64,000 bases of DNA from Risungbinella massiliensis (GCF_000942395.1 NZ_LN812103.1:873394-937393); one strand, 5' to 3'. Positions 27,238-36,896 are shown, numbered from the stretch's first letter. Numbers and translations: made by a program. Notes: generated from the letters alone by a model not told the origin.

Positions 27238-27801
27238 ATGCGCTTCATGAACCTCTTGCCCATAATTGTATTGCTTTTTCTTTTAGCGGGGTGTAGGAGT
27301 GATATCTTAGCAATAGTAAGTACCAGCAATACTGGCCAATCCTCTAGCAGTTTTAATTCCGACTCTCAAAAAAATTCGAACTCTGATCCCAATTCTCAAA
27401 GTGTCTCAATCCCAGTAAATCAAAAGCCAATTCTGGCTGATGCAAAAGAAATAGACTTTATAAAAAATCACAAGCCTATCATTGTTGGAACCATAACAAA
27501 AGCGAACTTTACCAGTACTTCAGCCAATAATTCAGATGGTAGGGAAATCGCAAAAATTGATTTAACATCGATTTTCATTGAAGAAGTCCCTAATAAACCG
27601 GATTCTGGGAAAAAGGGAACTATTCATACAAATAGAGAGACGAAATATTTTGTCGAGAAAAATGGCAAGTTATATGTTGGTATTCCATTTGAGCTTCAAG
27701 AAGGCCAAAAAGTATCAGTTTGGTCTACACAGGAAGTAATGACTGCTATATACCCTTTGGAAACTGATGGGAAATATATTGTTTATGAGGTCAGTAATTA
27801 A
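27238..27801 (+). CDS. Lipoprotein of unknown function
   Basis: The 187-residue protein has a signal peptide ending in LFLLAGC, with Cys as the lipid anchor, then a Ser/Asn-rich linker (about 28-65). A compact domain follows (about 75-187) with IIVGTITKANF, a Thr-rich strand pattern and KVSVWSTQEVMTAIYPLE. The pattern of a G-x-I strand, a central FVEKNGK turn and a late GQKV...YP segment recalls DUF3221-like secreted domains, but I cannot confirm this. ATG 27238 follows AAGGGGAGAT; the frame is open to 27178 without a ribosome-binding site. It stands alone. Confidence 0.75.
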   Translation: MRFMNLLPIIVLLFLLAGCRSDILAIVSTSNTGQSSSSFNSDSQKNSNSDPNSQSVSIPVNQKPILADAKEIDFIKNHKPIIVGTITKANFTSTSANNSDGREIAKIDLTSIFIEEVPNKPDSGKKGTIHTNRETKYFVEKNGKLYVGIPFELQEGQKVSVWSTQEVMTAIYPLETDGKYIVYEVSN

Positions 27802-28180
27802 GTGTGGTAAGGAGTTAAGTATTTGTATAGTATGGGGAATCCAGAAGAAATTATGACTGAATTCTCTAAAAGAACATATGAGCAAAAAATTTTAAGTTAT
27901 GGTCTTTGAGGGTTGTAGCTTAGAATTTTTTGCTTATTTACATCGATTCTTACGAAAATCAAGTGATAAGAATTATGTTAAATGTCATTGTTTTTGCCAC
28001 GCACCAGAGTCTGCTGGGAGTAGTTAATGCATGATCTTTGCTAAATAACAAAAGCTAGATTTGACAGTGAAACCAAAACAAGCTCTTCCTTGCTTTCTCC
28101 CTTTCCATATGGTTAGGGTTATTGTACAATTGTGCTATCATGCAATCATAACGTCTAAGAACCTCTCAAGGAGGATGAAC
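27802..28180. other. Intergenic region, no gene seen
   Basis: Apart from the hairpin at 27881-27934, I find no coding frame with a start signal and no known RNA. The promoter of yloU must lie here, but no clear -35/-10 pair can be picked out. Confidence 0.4.
27881..27934. terminator. AT-rich terminator-like hairpin after the lipoprotein gene
   Basis: A 16-bp stem, AGCAAAAAATTTTAAG / CTTAGAATTTTTTGCT (one G-T wobble), encloses a 22-base loop, 79 bases after the lipoprotein stop. The T run lies inside the right arm. Confidence 0.45.
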
Positions 28181-28546
28181 ATGAGCTTAGAAGTATCTAC
28201 CAATCTCGGACAACTAGAAGTAGCCAATGATGTGATTGCCACGATCGCAGGAGTTGCTGCGATGGATTGCTATGGTTTAGTAGGAATGGCTTCCCAGAGT
28301 CAATTAAAAGATGGCATCACCGAACTATTAGGTCGAGAAAATCTTGCCAAAGGAATTCAAGTTCGTACGGAACCATCTGGTATCATCATTGATATGTACA
28401 TAATTGTAGGATACGGTACCAAAATCTCAGAAGTAGCGCATAACGTACAGTCCAAAGTTAGATATACCCTGGATCAAATGGTGGGTTTAAAAGTCCAGCA
28501 AGTCAACATCTATGTACAGGGTGTACGTCTGGTCAACGAAGAGTAA
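28181..28546 (+). CDS. yloU: Asp23/Gls24 family envelope-stress protein YloU
   Basis: The 121-residue protein belongs to the Asp23 family (DUF322). Features are LGQLEVANDVIATIAGVAAMDCYGLVGM at residues 8-35, a beta-rich middle IVGYGTKISEVAHNVQSKV, and VQQVNIYVQGVRL at the end. It is cytoplasmic and associated with envelope homeostasis. The start is ATG 28181, six bases after AGGAGG; ATG 28175 is too close to that site. It immediately precedes fakA, as in B. subtilis yloU-yloV. Confidence 0.93.
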   Translation: MSLEVSTNLGQLEVANDVIATIAGVAAMDCYGLVGMASQSQLKDGITELLGRENLAKGIQVRTEPSGIIIDMYIIVGYGTKISEVAHNVQSKVRYTLDQMVGLKVQQVNIYVQGVRLVNEE

Positions 28547-28558
28547 GGAGGAGCAGTT

Positions 28559-30256
28559 TTGGCACACCATACGATTGACGCATCACTCTTCTTGCATATG
28601 ATGAGGGCTGGTGCAAAACGCTTGACAAGTCATGTTGAAAAAGTAAATGCATTAAATGTTTTTCCCGTTCCTGATGGAGATACCGGGACCAATATGAACC
28701 TAACCATCACTTCTGGAGTTGCGGAAATGGAAAAACGAGCTAGCGAAACCACTGTAGGGAAGCTAGCGGAAGCGCTTTCAAAGGGCCTTCTAATGGGAGC
28801 GCGTGGAAATTCCGGTGTTATTCTTTCACAATTGTTTCGCGGTTTTGCCAAAGCGGTTTTGGACAAAGAGGTTCTAAATGCCCGTCAATTTGCCGATGCT
28901 TTTCAACAGGGAGTAGAGACCGCATATAAAGCAGTCATGAAGCCTGTCGAAGGTACGATTTTAACAGTAGCAAGAGAAGCTGCGGACGCAGGTATGAAGC
29001 GCTCTTGGTCTACTGAAGATCCAGTGGTTGTTTTGACTGCGGTGTTAGATGAAGCAAAGCGGACACTTGCTCGTACGCCTGATATGCTACCAGTATTGAA
29101 ACAGACAGGTGTGGTGGATGCTGGTGGACAAGGTTTGGTTTATGTGTATGAAGGTATGTTGAGTGTCATGACTGGAGAGCAAGAGATGGAAGTTGAATTT
29201 GATGTTCCAACTCCTGCTATGACTTCTTTGGATGAGTTAGCAGAAGTAGCACATGCACATAATGCCCAATCGATGATTGATCCAGCAGAGATTGAGTATG
29301 GCTACTGCACCGAGTTTATTGTAAAGCTAAACATAGATCGCCGCCCAACAGAGAAATTTGATGAGACACGTTTCCGTCAAGATATCTCTCGGTTTGGAGA
29401 TTCTCTTTTAGTAGTAGCAGATGATGATTTGGTCAAAATTCATATTCATGCAGAGTATCCAGGAGATGCGATGACCTACGCGCAAAAATACGGAGATTTG
29501 ATTCGGATCAAAATAGAGAATATGCGTGAACAGTATGAAAATGTAACAAGTTCACCTAAGCCAGTTGCCGAAGTAGTACCAGATGAACTAGAACCCGAAA
29601 AAGAATTTGGGATTGTAGCAGTGGCTACTGGAGATGGAATCGCCAAGATCTTCACCAGCGTGGGAGTAGATCAAGTGATCGAGGGCGGGCAATCGATGAA
29701 TCCTTCGACCGAAGATATTGTGAAGGCGATCGAAAAGGTTCATGCAAAACATGTTATTGTTTTACCAAATAATAAAAATATCATCTTGGCAGCAGAACAG
29801 GCGCAAGAGTTGGTAGAAAAGGACGTTACGGTAATACCAACCAAAACCATCCCTCAAGGATTAGCTGCCTTGTTAGCCTTTGAAGAATCATATACAGCAG
29901 ATAAGAACGAAAACAAAATGAAAGAAGCGATCGCCTCCATCCAATCCGGTGAGGTCACGTTCGCGGTACGGGACACCAATATTGATGGTCTCGAGATTCA
30001 AAAGGATGACTTCCTAGGAATTCGCGAAGGGAAGATCGTGCTAACTGGAACGGACATGCTTGATACATCTTATCAATTAGTTGAGAAGATGGCAGAAGAC
30101 GGTGCAGAGATCCTAACCATTCTGTATGGTGCAGAGGTTACCGAAGATCAAGTGAACGACCTAACCAATCGCCTAGAAAATCGCTTCCCAGAGTTAGAAT
30201 GTGAAGTGTACTACGGTGGTCAGCCATTATATTACTTTTTGTTCTCAGTTGAGTAG
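28559..30256 (+). CDS. fakA: Fatty acid kinase catalytic subunit (YloV)
   Basis: The 565-residue kinase has an N-terminal DhaL/DAK2 nucleotide domain with NVFPVPDGDTGTNMNLT (Asp residues bind Mg-ATP) and LMGARGNSGVILSQLFRGF. A central domain follows, then a C-terminal DegV-like domain. With a FakB lipid-binding partner it phosphorylates free fatty acids for membrane lipid synthesis. The start is TTG 28559 behind AAGGAGGAG. A DegV-family protein 0.2 kb downstream is a possible FakB partner. plsX, which uses related acyl-phosphates, lies at 62 kb. Confidence 0.93.
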   Translation: MAHHTIDASLFLHMMRAGAKRLTSHVEKVNALNVFPVPDGDTGTNMNLTITSGVAEMEKRASETTVGKLAEALSKGLLMGARGNSGVILSQLFRGFAKAVLDKEVLNARQFADAFQQGVETAYKAVMKPVEGTILTVAREAADAGMKRSWSTEDPVVVLTAVLDEAKRTLARTPDMLPVLKQTGVVDAGGQGLVYVYEGMLSVMTGEQEMEVEFDVPTPAMTSLDELAEVAHAHNAQSMIDPAEIEYGYCTEFIVKLNIDRRPTEKFDETRFRQDISRFGDSLLVVADDDLVKIHIHAEYPGDAMTYAQKYGDLIRIKIENMREQYENVTSSPKPVAEVVPDELEPEKEFGIVAVATGDGIAKIFTSVGVDQVIEGGQSMNPSTEDIVKAIEKVHAKHVIVLPNNKNIILAAEQAQELVEKDVTVIPTKTIPQGLAALLAFEESYTADKNENKMKEAIASIQSGEVTFAVRDTNIDGLEIQKDDFLGIREGKIVLTGTDMLDTSYQLVEKMAEDGAEILTILYGAEVTEDQVNDLTNRLENRFPELECEVYYGGQPLYYFLFSVE

Positions 30257-30381
30257 AGCCTCTACACAAAATATAACGGAGAGTATCTTGAGCTAGAGAG
30301 CGACTTTGTCAAAAATAATGGAGCGAGTTTGATCAAGATGCTCGGAGTTAGTGTAATGGATTCAAGACTTTTATCTATTTC

Positions 30382-30420
30382 AAAAGCCGTCTGTTGGTTC
30401 AGCCCGATAGGCGGCTTTTG
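30382..30420 (+). terminator. fakA terminator
   Basis: AAAAGCCG..CT and AG.CGGCTTTT form a stem around a loop of about 17 bases, ending in TTTTG. It separates fakA from degV. Confidence 0.65.
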
Positions 30421-30455
30421 CCCCATCTAGATCAGAAAAGAGGAGAAAGAGACTG

Positions 30456-31322
30456 ATGACCAAAGTGAAGATTGTAACAGATAGTGCGGCGGACATCCCA
30501 GCATCTTTGGTAGAAGAACTTAACATTCAGGTTATTCCGATGCGAGTTCAATTAGAGGGTAAGACTTATACACCTGGTGAAGATCTGACAACGGAGGAAT
30601 TCTATCGTTTGTTGAAGTCGGCAAAAGAATTGCCTACCACTTCACAACCTAGCCCGATGGAGATTCAGCTAGCCTATGAACAAGCGATAGCGGATGGTGC
30701 CACTCATATTCTTGCTATTCATCTCTCCTCTGCGATGAGTGGAACATATCAATCTGCTGCACTTGCAAAATCGATGATAGAAAATCCCTCTGCGGAGATT
30801 GTAGTCTATGATTCACGTTCTGCTTCTTATGGTAGTGGGCTCATTGTAGTGGCAGCAGCTCGTGCTGCTAAAGAAGGAAAAAGTTTGGAAGAGTGCTTAG
30901 AAATAGTAGAACACTATTCCAAGACTCAAGAAATATTTGTCTTAGTCGACACTTTGGAGTACCTTCAAAAAGGTGGCCGGATCGGGAAAGCATCTGCAAT
31001 GGTAGGCTCTTTGCTCAATATTAAACCTATTTTGGGGATTAACCGTGAAGGGGAGATCTACCCTCGGGATAAGGTAAGAGGACGAAATAAAGCACAACAA
31101 AAGATCTTTCAACTCATCCGAGAAGAAATTCCAGCAGGACCTGTCTCAGTTGGGATCATTCACTCCGAAAGCCCAGCAGAAGCAGAAGCATTCCTAGAGT
31201 CCATTCGTGCTCTTGATGGATATGATATACAAGATGCGGTTATTTCTGAAATCGGTCCAGTGGTAGGAACGCATACTGGTGCTGGTACAGTAGCTGCAGT
31301 TTTGGTACCTCATACGAAGTAA
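30456..31322 (+). CDS. DegV family fatty-acid-binding protein (FakB-type)
   Basis: The 288-residue protein has the DegV fold: IVTDSAADIP at residues 5-14, TTSQPSPME, ILAIHLSSAMSGTYQSA, VYDSRSASYGSGLIV, and LEYLQKGGRIGKASAMVGSLLNIKPIL. These are the residues that hold a fatty-acid carboxylate in FakB proteins. It probably feeds fatty acids to FakA just upstream. It lies 18 bases before sdaAB, so it may share a transcript with serine dehydratase. Which fatty acid it prefers cannot be seen. Confidence 0.9.
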   Translation: MTKVKIVTDSAADIPASLVEELNIQVIPMRVQLEGKTYTPGEDLTTEEFYRLLKSAKELPTTSQPSPMEIQLAYEQAIADGATHILAIHLSSAMSGTYQSAALAKSMIENPSAEIVVYDSRSASYGSGLIVVAAARAAKEGKSLEECLEIVEHYSKTQEIFVLVDTLEYLQKGGRIGKASAMVGSLLNIKPILGINREGEIYPRDKVRGRNKAQQKIFQLIREEIPAGPVSVGIIHSESPAEAEAFLESIRALDGYDIQDAVISEIGPVVGTHTGAGTVAAVLVPHTK

Positions 31323-31340
31323 TTTCGGGGGGATAGAAAG

Positions 31341-32000
31341 ATGAAGTACCGTACCGTTTTTGATATTATTGGACCTGTTATGATAGGTCCTTCTAGTTCT
31401 CATACAGCAGGAGCAGCGAGAATCGGTCGAGCTGCTCGTACCATTTTTGGACGAGAGCCACAAAAGGTGACGATTACGCTATATGGTTCATTTGCCAAAA
31501 CGTATCGTGGACATGGGACGGATATTGCTTTAGCAGGTGGGCTAATGGATTTTGATACCTTTGATCAACGCATTCCTCAAGCTTTGGAAATTGCCGAGGA
31601 AAAAGGGATTGAAATCCAATTTGTAGAATCAGATGAGGAAGCTGATCATCCCAATACAGCACGTCTACGTTTAGAAGATGAAAAAGGTAGTGTAGAAGTG
31701 GTGGGGATCTCGATCGGTGGCGGTAAAATGGAGATCGTAGAGTTAAATCAGTTTGAACTGAAACTATCAGGCAATGATCCAGCTCTCTTGGTATTACATG
31801 AAGACCGCTTTGGAGCCATTGCGCAAGTAGCTACGATTCTCGCACATCATGAGATCAATATTGGATTTATGCAAGTATCTCGTAAAGAAAAAGGGTCTAC
31901 TGCCCTTATGTCCATCGAGACGGATCAGCAGGTAGGAACCAAAATACAAGAAGAGATCCGAAAGCTATCAGGGATGTTAGCTGTGACGGTGCTTCATTAA
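31341..32000 (+). CDS. sdaAB: L-serine dehydratase beta subunit, iron-sulfur type
   Basis: The 219-residue protein has the N-terminal SDH beta domain with DIIGPVMIGPSSSHTAGAARIG and HGTDIALAGGLM. A C-terminal ACT domain (about 148-219: LLVLHEDRFGAIAQVATILAHHEINIGFM) may sense an amino acid. With SdaAA it converts serine to pyruvate and ammonia using a [4Fe-4S] cluster. The GGGGGG ribosome-binding site precedes ATG 31341. The gap to sdaAA (69 bases) holds a GAAAAGGCCG / CGGTCTTTTC inverted repeat. Confidence 0.94.
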   Translation: MKYRTVFDIIGPVMIGPSSSHTAGAARIGRAARTIFGREPQKVTITLYGSFAKTYRGHGTDIALAGGLMDFDTFDQRIPQALEIAEEKGIEIQFVESDEEADHPNTARLRLEDEKGSVEVVGISIGGGKMEIVELNQFELKLSGNDPALLVLHEDRFGAIAQVATILAHHEINIGFMQVSRKEKGSTALMSIETDQQVGTKIQEEIRKLSGMLAVTVLH

Positions 32001-32069
32001 TATAAATTCGAAAAGGGAAAAGGCCGTCCGCCATTAGGTCGGTCTTTTCCGCCATGGGAGGGATAACGG

Positions 32070-32957
32070 ATGAAGTTTAAAAATGTAGCAGAATTAGTGG
32101 CCTTAGCAGAAGCAGAAGGAATCTCGATTTCGGATGTAATGTTGGAACAAGAAAGTATTGTAATGAATCGATCAAAAGAAGAGATTTTTGAAGAGATGCG
32201 GCACAATCTACAAGTAATGGAAGATGCTGTACAGCGTGGATTAACGGAGGAAATTCGTTCGCAAAGCGGACTATCTGGTGGGGATGCAAGGAAAGTAAAC
32301 GACTATCGGCAAAATGCACCAGTACTCCTATCAGGAGATACGGTACTAAGAGCAGTTTCTAGAGCGACAGCAGTATCGGAAGTCAACGCTGCAATGGGGA
32401 TTATTGTGGCAACCCCGACAGCAGGAGCATGTGGAATCTTACCAGGGACGATTTCTGCAGCAGGAGAAAAACTGCAATCCTCAGAAGAGAGCAAGGTGCG
32501 TGCGTTGTTTACAGCAGGTGCGATCGGCTACACTATTGCCAATAATGCCTGTATCTCTGGTGCAGCAGGTGGGTGTCAAGCAGAAGTAGGCTCGGCAACA
32601 GCGATGGCAGCAGCAGCGGTTGTAGAGATGGCAGGTGGCACACCATCTCAATCAGCTCAAGCGGTGGCTATTGCTCTCAAAAATATGTTAGGTCTGGTCT
32701 GTGATCCAGTGGCGGGTTTGGTAGAAGCTCCTTGTGTCAAACGAAATGCTATGGGAGCTGCGATTGCGATGGTGGCAGCAGATATGGCGATGGCAGGAGT
32801 ACAGAGTGTGATCCCAACAGATGAAGTGATTAGTGCCATGTACAAAATTGGACGTGATATGCCTGTATCTCTGCGTGAGACAGCTCTTGGAGGCTTAGCA
32901 GATACAGAGACTGGGAGAGCATTGGAGCGGAAGATTTTTGGCAACACCAATAAATAA
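32070..32957 (+). CDS. sdaAA: L-serine dehydratase alpha subunit, iron-sulfur type
   Basis: The 295-residue catalytic subunit shows the cluster-binding Cys in PTAGACGILPGT and NNACISGAAGGCQAEVG. The DPVAGLVEAPCVKRN segment comes before the C-terminal domain. It dehydrates L-serine together with SdaAB. The GGGAGGG ribosome-binding site precedes ATG 32070. The last 20 bases overlap the start of recG, as in other Bacillales. Confidence 0.95.
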   Translation: MKFKNVAELVALAEAEGISISDVMLEQESIVMNRSKEEIFEEMRHNLQVMEDAVQRGLTEEIRSQSGLSGGDARKVNDYRQNAPVLLSGDTVLRAVSRATAVSEVNAAMGIIVATPTAGACGILPGTISAAGEKLQSSEESKVRALFTAGAIGYTIANNACISGAAGGCQAEVGSATAMAAAAVVEMAGGTPSQSAQAVAIALKNMLGLVCDPVAGLVEAPCVKRNAMGAAIAMVAADMAMAGVQSVIPTDEVISAMYKIGRDMPVSLRETALGGLADTETGRALERKIFGNTNK

Positions 32958-35007
32958 TTTGTCGTTAAACGAGATTTATGTCGATAAGCTGCCAGGTGTA
33001 GGTCCGCAAAAGAAAGAGTATCTAGCGGAACTGGGAATCCACACAGTTGAAGATTTGTTAGGCTATTTTCCATTTCGTTATGAAGATTATCAAGTTACAG
33101 ACCTTGCCACTGCTGAACATGAATCGAAAGTCACAGTGTTAGGCGAGATCTATGGTGCTACTAGTATGCGATGGTACGGAAAACAACGCTCCCGACTATT
33201 TGCGCGCATTCAAGTGGCAGGCGCTTTTGTTTCCGTAGTATGGTTCAATCAAGCATATCTAAAAGAGAAACTTCAAGCAGGTACCAAAATCTTAGTTACA
33301 GGAAAATGGGATCGGCATAAGCTAGAAATATTAGCAGATAAGACAGTTTTAGGAGAGAAAGAACAACAAAAGCGCATTGGTCAGTTAGAACCAATTTACT
33401 CGATAAATTCTCATATCAAAATGTATTGGCTGCGAAATTTGATCTACCAAGCATTTGTCACATATGGGAAAGAAATAGCAGAAAATCTTCCTGAAGAGTT
33501 GGTTTCCAAGTATCGATTAGCTACCCGGGCGAAAGCAATGTACAAGTACCATTTTCCTAAAAATGTCTCAGAAGGGATGGTAGCGAGACGTCGGCTAGTC
33601 TATGAAGAATTATTTTTGTATGAATTACAGTTGATGTGGCTACGCCATACTAGTCGAACGGAAGCAAAAGGAATTGAGCGTGAGTTGGATCGTGTGCGGA
33701 TTGACCAATGGATTGCAGCACTACCTTACCCACTTACTGGCGCCCAACAAAGAGTGGTTGAAGAAATTCTTGTAGATATGGAGAAGCCAGTACAGATGAA
33801 TCGCTTGGTGCAAGGAGATGTAGGATCAGGGAAAACAGTAGTAGCTGCGATCGCACTCTATGCCAATTATCTAGCTGGTTACCAAGGCGCTTTGATGGTT
33901 CCAACCGAGATTCTCGCAGAACAACATGCGGATTCACTTCAGTCCTTGCTTTCACCATATGGCGTTAAAGTGGTCTCACTCACTGGTAACATGACCGCAC
34001 GCAATCGAAGAGATACATTGGCAGAGATCCAGATGGGCTTGGCAGATATCGTAGTGGGGACGCATGCTTTAATTCAAGAAGGAGTACATTACCGCCAACT
34101 AGGGCTCGCAATTACCGATGAACAGCACCGCTTTGGGGTAAAACAACGTGCCACATTACGGGAAAAAGGGCTTCATCCCGATATTTTATCGATGACAGCT
34201 ACTCCCATCCCACGGACACTTGCGATCACCGCTTTTGGGGAGATGGACGTATCGACAATCGATGAGATGCCAGCGGGAAGAGAGCCAATTAGTACCTATT
34301 GGGTCAAAAAAGATGCATTCCCACGAGTACTGGAGTTTGTTCAAAAGGAATGTCAGTCTGGTCGACAAGCTTATGTGATTTGTCCACTCATTCAGGAATC
34401 GGAGAAACTAGATCTGCAAAATGCACAAGAGCTTTTTGAACAACTAACGGTTGAATTATCTCCCCTTCGTGTTGGTCTCCTTCATGGCAAAATGAATGCT
34501 ACTGAAAAAGAAGAGGTAATGCGTGCGTTCTCTGACAATGAAGTACAGATTCTGGTTTCCACAACCGTAGTAGAGGTAGGGGTAAATGTGCCCAACGCTA
34601 CCGCTATTGTGATTTATGACGCGGATCGATTCGGGCTCGCTCAGCTCCATCAGCTCAGAGGACGGGTAGGCCGTGGTGGTGGTGCTTCCTCTTGTATCCT
34701 AGTCGCAGATCCGAAATCGGAGACAGGAGTGGAACGGATGCGAGTTATGACGGAAACGACAGATGGATTTGTAATTTCACAACGTGATTTAGAGATACGG
34801 GGACCTGGAGATTTTCTTGGAGTGAAGCAAAGTGGATTGCCTCATTTCCGAGTCGCGGACTTAGAGCAAGACCTAAAAGTATTGGAAGTAGCGAGACATG
34901 ATGCGATGGAAATGGTAGAACGAAAAGATTTTCTACAAAATCCGGAGTTTAGCAGATTGGTTGAGTACCTTCAGGAAAAAAATATACAAGTAATTACATT
35001 TGATTAA
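32938..35007 (+). CDS. recG: ATP-dependent DNA helicase RecG
   Basis: The 689-residue helicase remodels stalled replication forks. In order: a helix-hairpin region with LPGVGPQKKEYLAELGI, a wedge/OB domain with YGKQRSRLFARIQVAGA, Walker A GDVGSGKTV, the DEQH box in ITDEQHRFG, TATPIPRTLA, and helicase motifs through QLRGRVGRG. A C-terminal ISQRDLEIRGPGDFLGVKQSG segment follows. The start is TTG 32938, seven bases after GGAGCGG, inside sdaAA. Length matches B. subtilis RecG (682). Confidence 0.95.
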   Translation: MATPINNLSLNEIYVDKLPGVGPQKKEYLAELGIHTVEDLLGYFPFRYEDYQVTDLATAEHESKVTVLGEIYGATSMRWYGKQRSRLFARIQVAGAFVSVVWFNQAYLKEKLQAGTKILVTGKWDRHKLEILADKTVLGEKEQQKRIGQLEPIYSINSHIKMYWLRNLIYQAFVTYGKEIAENLPEELVSKYRLATRAKAMYKYHFPKNVSEGMVARRRLVYEELFLYELQLMWLRHTSRTEAKGIERELDRVRIDQWIAALPYPLTGAQQRVVEEILVDMEKPVQMNRLVQGDVGSGKTVVAAIALYANYLAGYQGALMVPTEILAEQHADSLQSLLSPYGVKVVSLTGNMTARNRRDTLAEIQMGLADIVVGTHALIQEGVHYRQLGLAITDEQHRFGVKQRATLREKGLHPDILSMTATPIPRTLAITAFGEMDVSTIDEMPAGREPISTYWVKKDAFPRVLEFVQKECQSGRQAYVICPLIQESEKLDLQNAQELFEQLTVELSPLRVGLLHGKMNATEKEEVMRAFSDNEVQILVSTTVVEVGVNVPNATAIVIYDADRFGLAQLHQLRGRVGRGGGASSCILVADPKSETGVERMRVMTETTDGFVISQRDLEIRGPGDFLGVKQSGLPHFRVADLEQDLKVLEVARHDAMEMVERKDFLQNPEFSRLVEYLQEKNIQVITFD

Positions 35008-35011
35008 AAAG

Positions 35012-35038
35012 AAAAAGGCATGATGGGGTGAGCTACCA
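35012..35038 (+). repeat. 27-bp duplicated segment, left copy
   Basis: This stretch of the recG terminator (beginning AAAAAGGCATGATGGGG and ending TACCA) matches 40004-40030 at 24 of 27 positions in the same orientation. The two copies bracket the ansR-ansA-ansB-mleN module. Confidence 0.7.
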
Positions 35039-35052
35039 TCTGCCTTTTTTTT
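35012..35052 (+). terminator. recG terminator
   Basis: An AAAAAGGCA / TGCCTTTTT stem encloses a loop that contains GATGG / CCATC pairing and is followed by a T run. The left arm and loop are repeated almost exactly at 40004-40030. Confidence 0.8.
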
Positions 35053-35337
35053 ATTAGAAGCAGTAGGAGATAGTTTAAAACAGTAGATAGGGCATTTGCA
35101 AGAGAAAGTAGCCAAGGCAAGAATGATCAAACCAAACAAGTAAAATATGTACTGAATCATAGATGACATGGAGCTAGCACCAAAATAATATGTTTCAACT
35201 GTTACGGTTATGTTTATATGATTAGGATTTTAATTTTTGGAAGTAGAGACACTTTTCTTAATTCTCGTAATGATCTAAGCGAAATAAAGACCGCTAAGGA
35301 TGCAAACAATTGGATTATGGATCAGTTTTCTCCCAAC
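35053..35337. other. Intergenic region between recG and ansR
   Basis: No gene is convincing here. A reverse open frame (to 35169) starting MIQYIFYLFGLIILAL looks like a small membrane peptide but has no ribosome-binding site and runs into the recG terminator. The rest is AT-rich. Confidence 0.4.
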
Positions 35338-35679
35338 TTAGTCAAGCTCTTTTTTGACCTTGATAAACGCTACCATCTGTTTGATTTCTTCTTTTGAAAG
35401 AAGCGCCCCGTCGACCATCAGTTTGAGTTTATCCCATTCCATCAGTTCAATGGAATCGCTTTTTTCCTTCCCAATAGTGGGATCGTCGACTCTACCAAGC
35501 AAATAATCGGTGGAGGTATTGAATAAATCAGCGATTTCGATCAGCGCCTCTAAAGAAGGGCGACGATAGCCTGATTCATAGCCTGCATAAGTACTTTTCG
35601 CAATACCAAGGCGGTCGGCTGTATATTGCAATGACCATTTTTTCTTTTTTCTTAGTGTAGTTAATCGGTCTAAATTCAT
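35338..35679 (-). CDS. ansR: XRE-family repressor of the asparaginase operon
   Basis: The 113-residue protein has an N-terminal helix-turn-helix (about 1-60): LRKKKKWSLQYTADRLGIAK, then STYAGYESGYRRPSLEAL. A C-terminal part ending in SKEEIKQMVAFIKVKKELD follows. This is closely like B. subtilis AnsR, which represses ansAB until aspartate is present. It is divergent from ansA, as in B. subtilis. ATG 35679 is preferred because AAGGAT lies just before it and MNLDRLT is the usual beginning; the frame is open eight codons further upstream. Confidence 0.88.
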   Translation of the reverse strand: MNLDRLTTLRKKKKWSLQYTADRLGIAKSTYAGYESGYRRPSLEALIEIADLFNTSTDYLLGRVDDPTIGKEKSDSIELMEWDKLKLMVDGALLSKEEIKQMVAFIKVKKELD

Positions 35680-35748
35680 ATCCTTACGCTCCTTTTGATT
35701 CACAGAGATTATAGCATATAAAATTGTACGCGATTTGAATAATATTTC

Positions 35749-35803
35749 TTGGTTATTTCACATTTTAAGACTATAATTGTATTGGAGGTACGCATAAAGC
35801 GTA
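35749..35803 (+). promoter_or_regulatory. ansA promoter and candidate AnsR operator
   Basis: TTGGTT (35749-35754) and TATAAT (35772-35777) are 17 bases apart. Just downstream of the expected start point lies TACGC-ATAAA-GCGTA (35789-35803), a perfect inverted repeat. A partial GTACGC occurs again at 35726 near the ansR start. Operator assignment is inference from position and symmetry. Confidence 0.55.
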
Positions 35804-35885
35804 TGGAATGCCTATATATGCCTTACTGATCAAATGATTATACTTTGGACAGCATAAAAACTACTTCTTAGAAGAGGTGTAGCAC

Positions 35886-36875
35886 ATGAAAAAGTTATTG
35901 CTGTTAACCACCGGTGGGACGATTGCTTCAATAGAAGGGGAAAACGGATTGGGTCCGGGGCTTAAAGCGGAAGAGCTTCTCAGGTATTTATCTAATGACC
36001 ACTCAAATTATACGATTGATTGGCAATCTTTAATGGATATAGACAGTACCAATATGCAGCCGGAACATTGGACGGAAATCGCAGTAGCGGTTTATGAGAA
36101 TTACAGTCAGTATGATGGGTTTGTGATCACACACGGTACCGATACAATGGCCTATACTTCGGCAGCGCTTTCATACATGCTGCAGAATGTTGATAAGCCT
36201 GTCGTGATTACGGGTTCTCAGGTTCCGATCACATTTAAGAAAACGGATGCAAAAAAGAATATTCAGGATGCAGTCCGTTTTGCCTGCGATGGAATTGGCG
36301 GAGTGTATGTCGTTTTTGACAGACGTGTCATTTTGGGAACGAGAGCGATCAAGTTAAGAACAAAAAGCTACGATGCGTTTGAAAGCATCAATTATCCTTA
36401 TGTCGCTTTCATCCATGATATGGAAATCGAATATAAAAAACGGGTTCCCGAAGCAAAGCCTGGAACATTGAAGCTCGATACTTCCTTGAACACAGATGTT
36501 TGTCTTTTGAAGTTGCATCCTGGAATAAAGCCTGAGTTTCTGGATAGTCTGAAAGGTTCATATAAAGGTGTTGTTATTGAGAGTTATGGAAGTGGCGGTA
36601 TTCCTTTTGAGAAAAGAAACCTTTTGGAAAAAGTAAATGAGCTGATCGATGCCGGAATTGTCGTTGTTATTACGACACAATGCCTTGAAGAAGGAGAAGA
36701 TATAAGCGTTTATGAGGTCGGCCGAAAGGTTAATCAGAAAGCAATTATCCGCTCCAGAAATATGAACACCGAAGCAATCGTTCCTAAGCTTATGTGGGCA
36801 TTGGGTAAAACTGAAGATCCTAGCGAGGTTAAAAAAATCATGGAAATGCCAATTGCAGACGATATCAATATTTAA
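35886..36875 (+). CDS. ansA: L-asparaginase, cytoplasmic type I
   Basis: The 329-residue enzyme hydrolyses asparagine to aspartate and ammonia. Active-site motifs are [10 protein letters not shown] (residues 7-16, nucleophilic Thr), [14 protein letters not shown] (Thr-Asp pair), and the Lys in KKTDAKKNI. No signal peptide is visible, fitting the cytoplasmic enzyme. It is strikingly similar in wording to B. subtilis AnsA along its whole length. It heads the ansA-ansB-mleN transcript and lies within a segment whose codon use looks more Bacillus-like than its neighbours. Confidence 0.95.
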   Translation: MKKLLLLTTGGTIASIEGENGLGPGLKAEELLRYLSNDHSNYTIDWQSLMDIDSTNMQPEHWTEIAVAVYENYSQYDGFVITHGTDTMAYTSAALSYMLQNVDKPVVITGSQVPITFKKTDAKKNIQDAVRFACDGIGGVYVVFDRRVILGTRAIKLRTKSYDAFESINYPYVAFIHDMEIEYKKRVPEAKPGTLKLDTSLNTDVCLLKLHPGIKPEFLDSLKGSYKGVVIESYGSGGIPFEKRNLLEKVNELIDAGIVVVITTQCLEEGEDISVYEVGRKVNQKAIIRSRNMNTEAIVPKLMWALGKTEDPSEVKKIMEMPIADDINI

Positions 36876-36896
36876 AAAAGAAAGCGGGGTTATCAA

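Noticed and set aside
30290-30345. Two similar GAGCGA.TTTG.TCAA segments after fakA
   Set aside because: Only about 16 bases and imperfect, with no further structure.
34933-35169. Reverse membrane-like frame after recG
   Set aside because: No ribosome-binding site, and it runs through the recG terminator into recG coding sequence.
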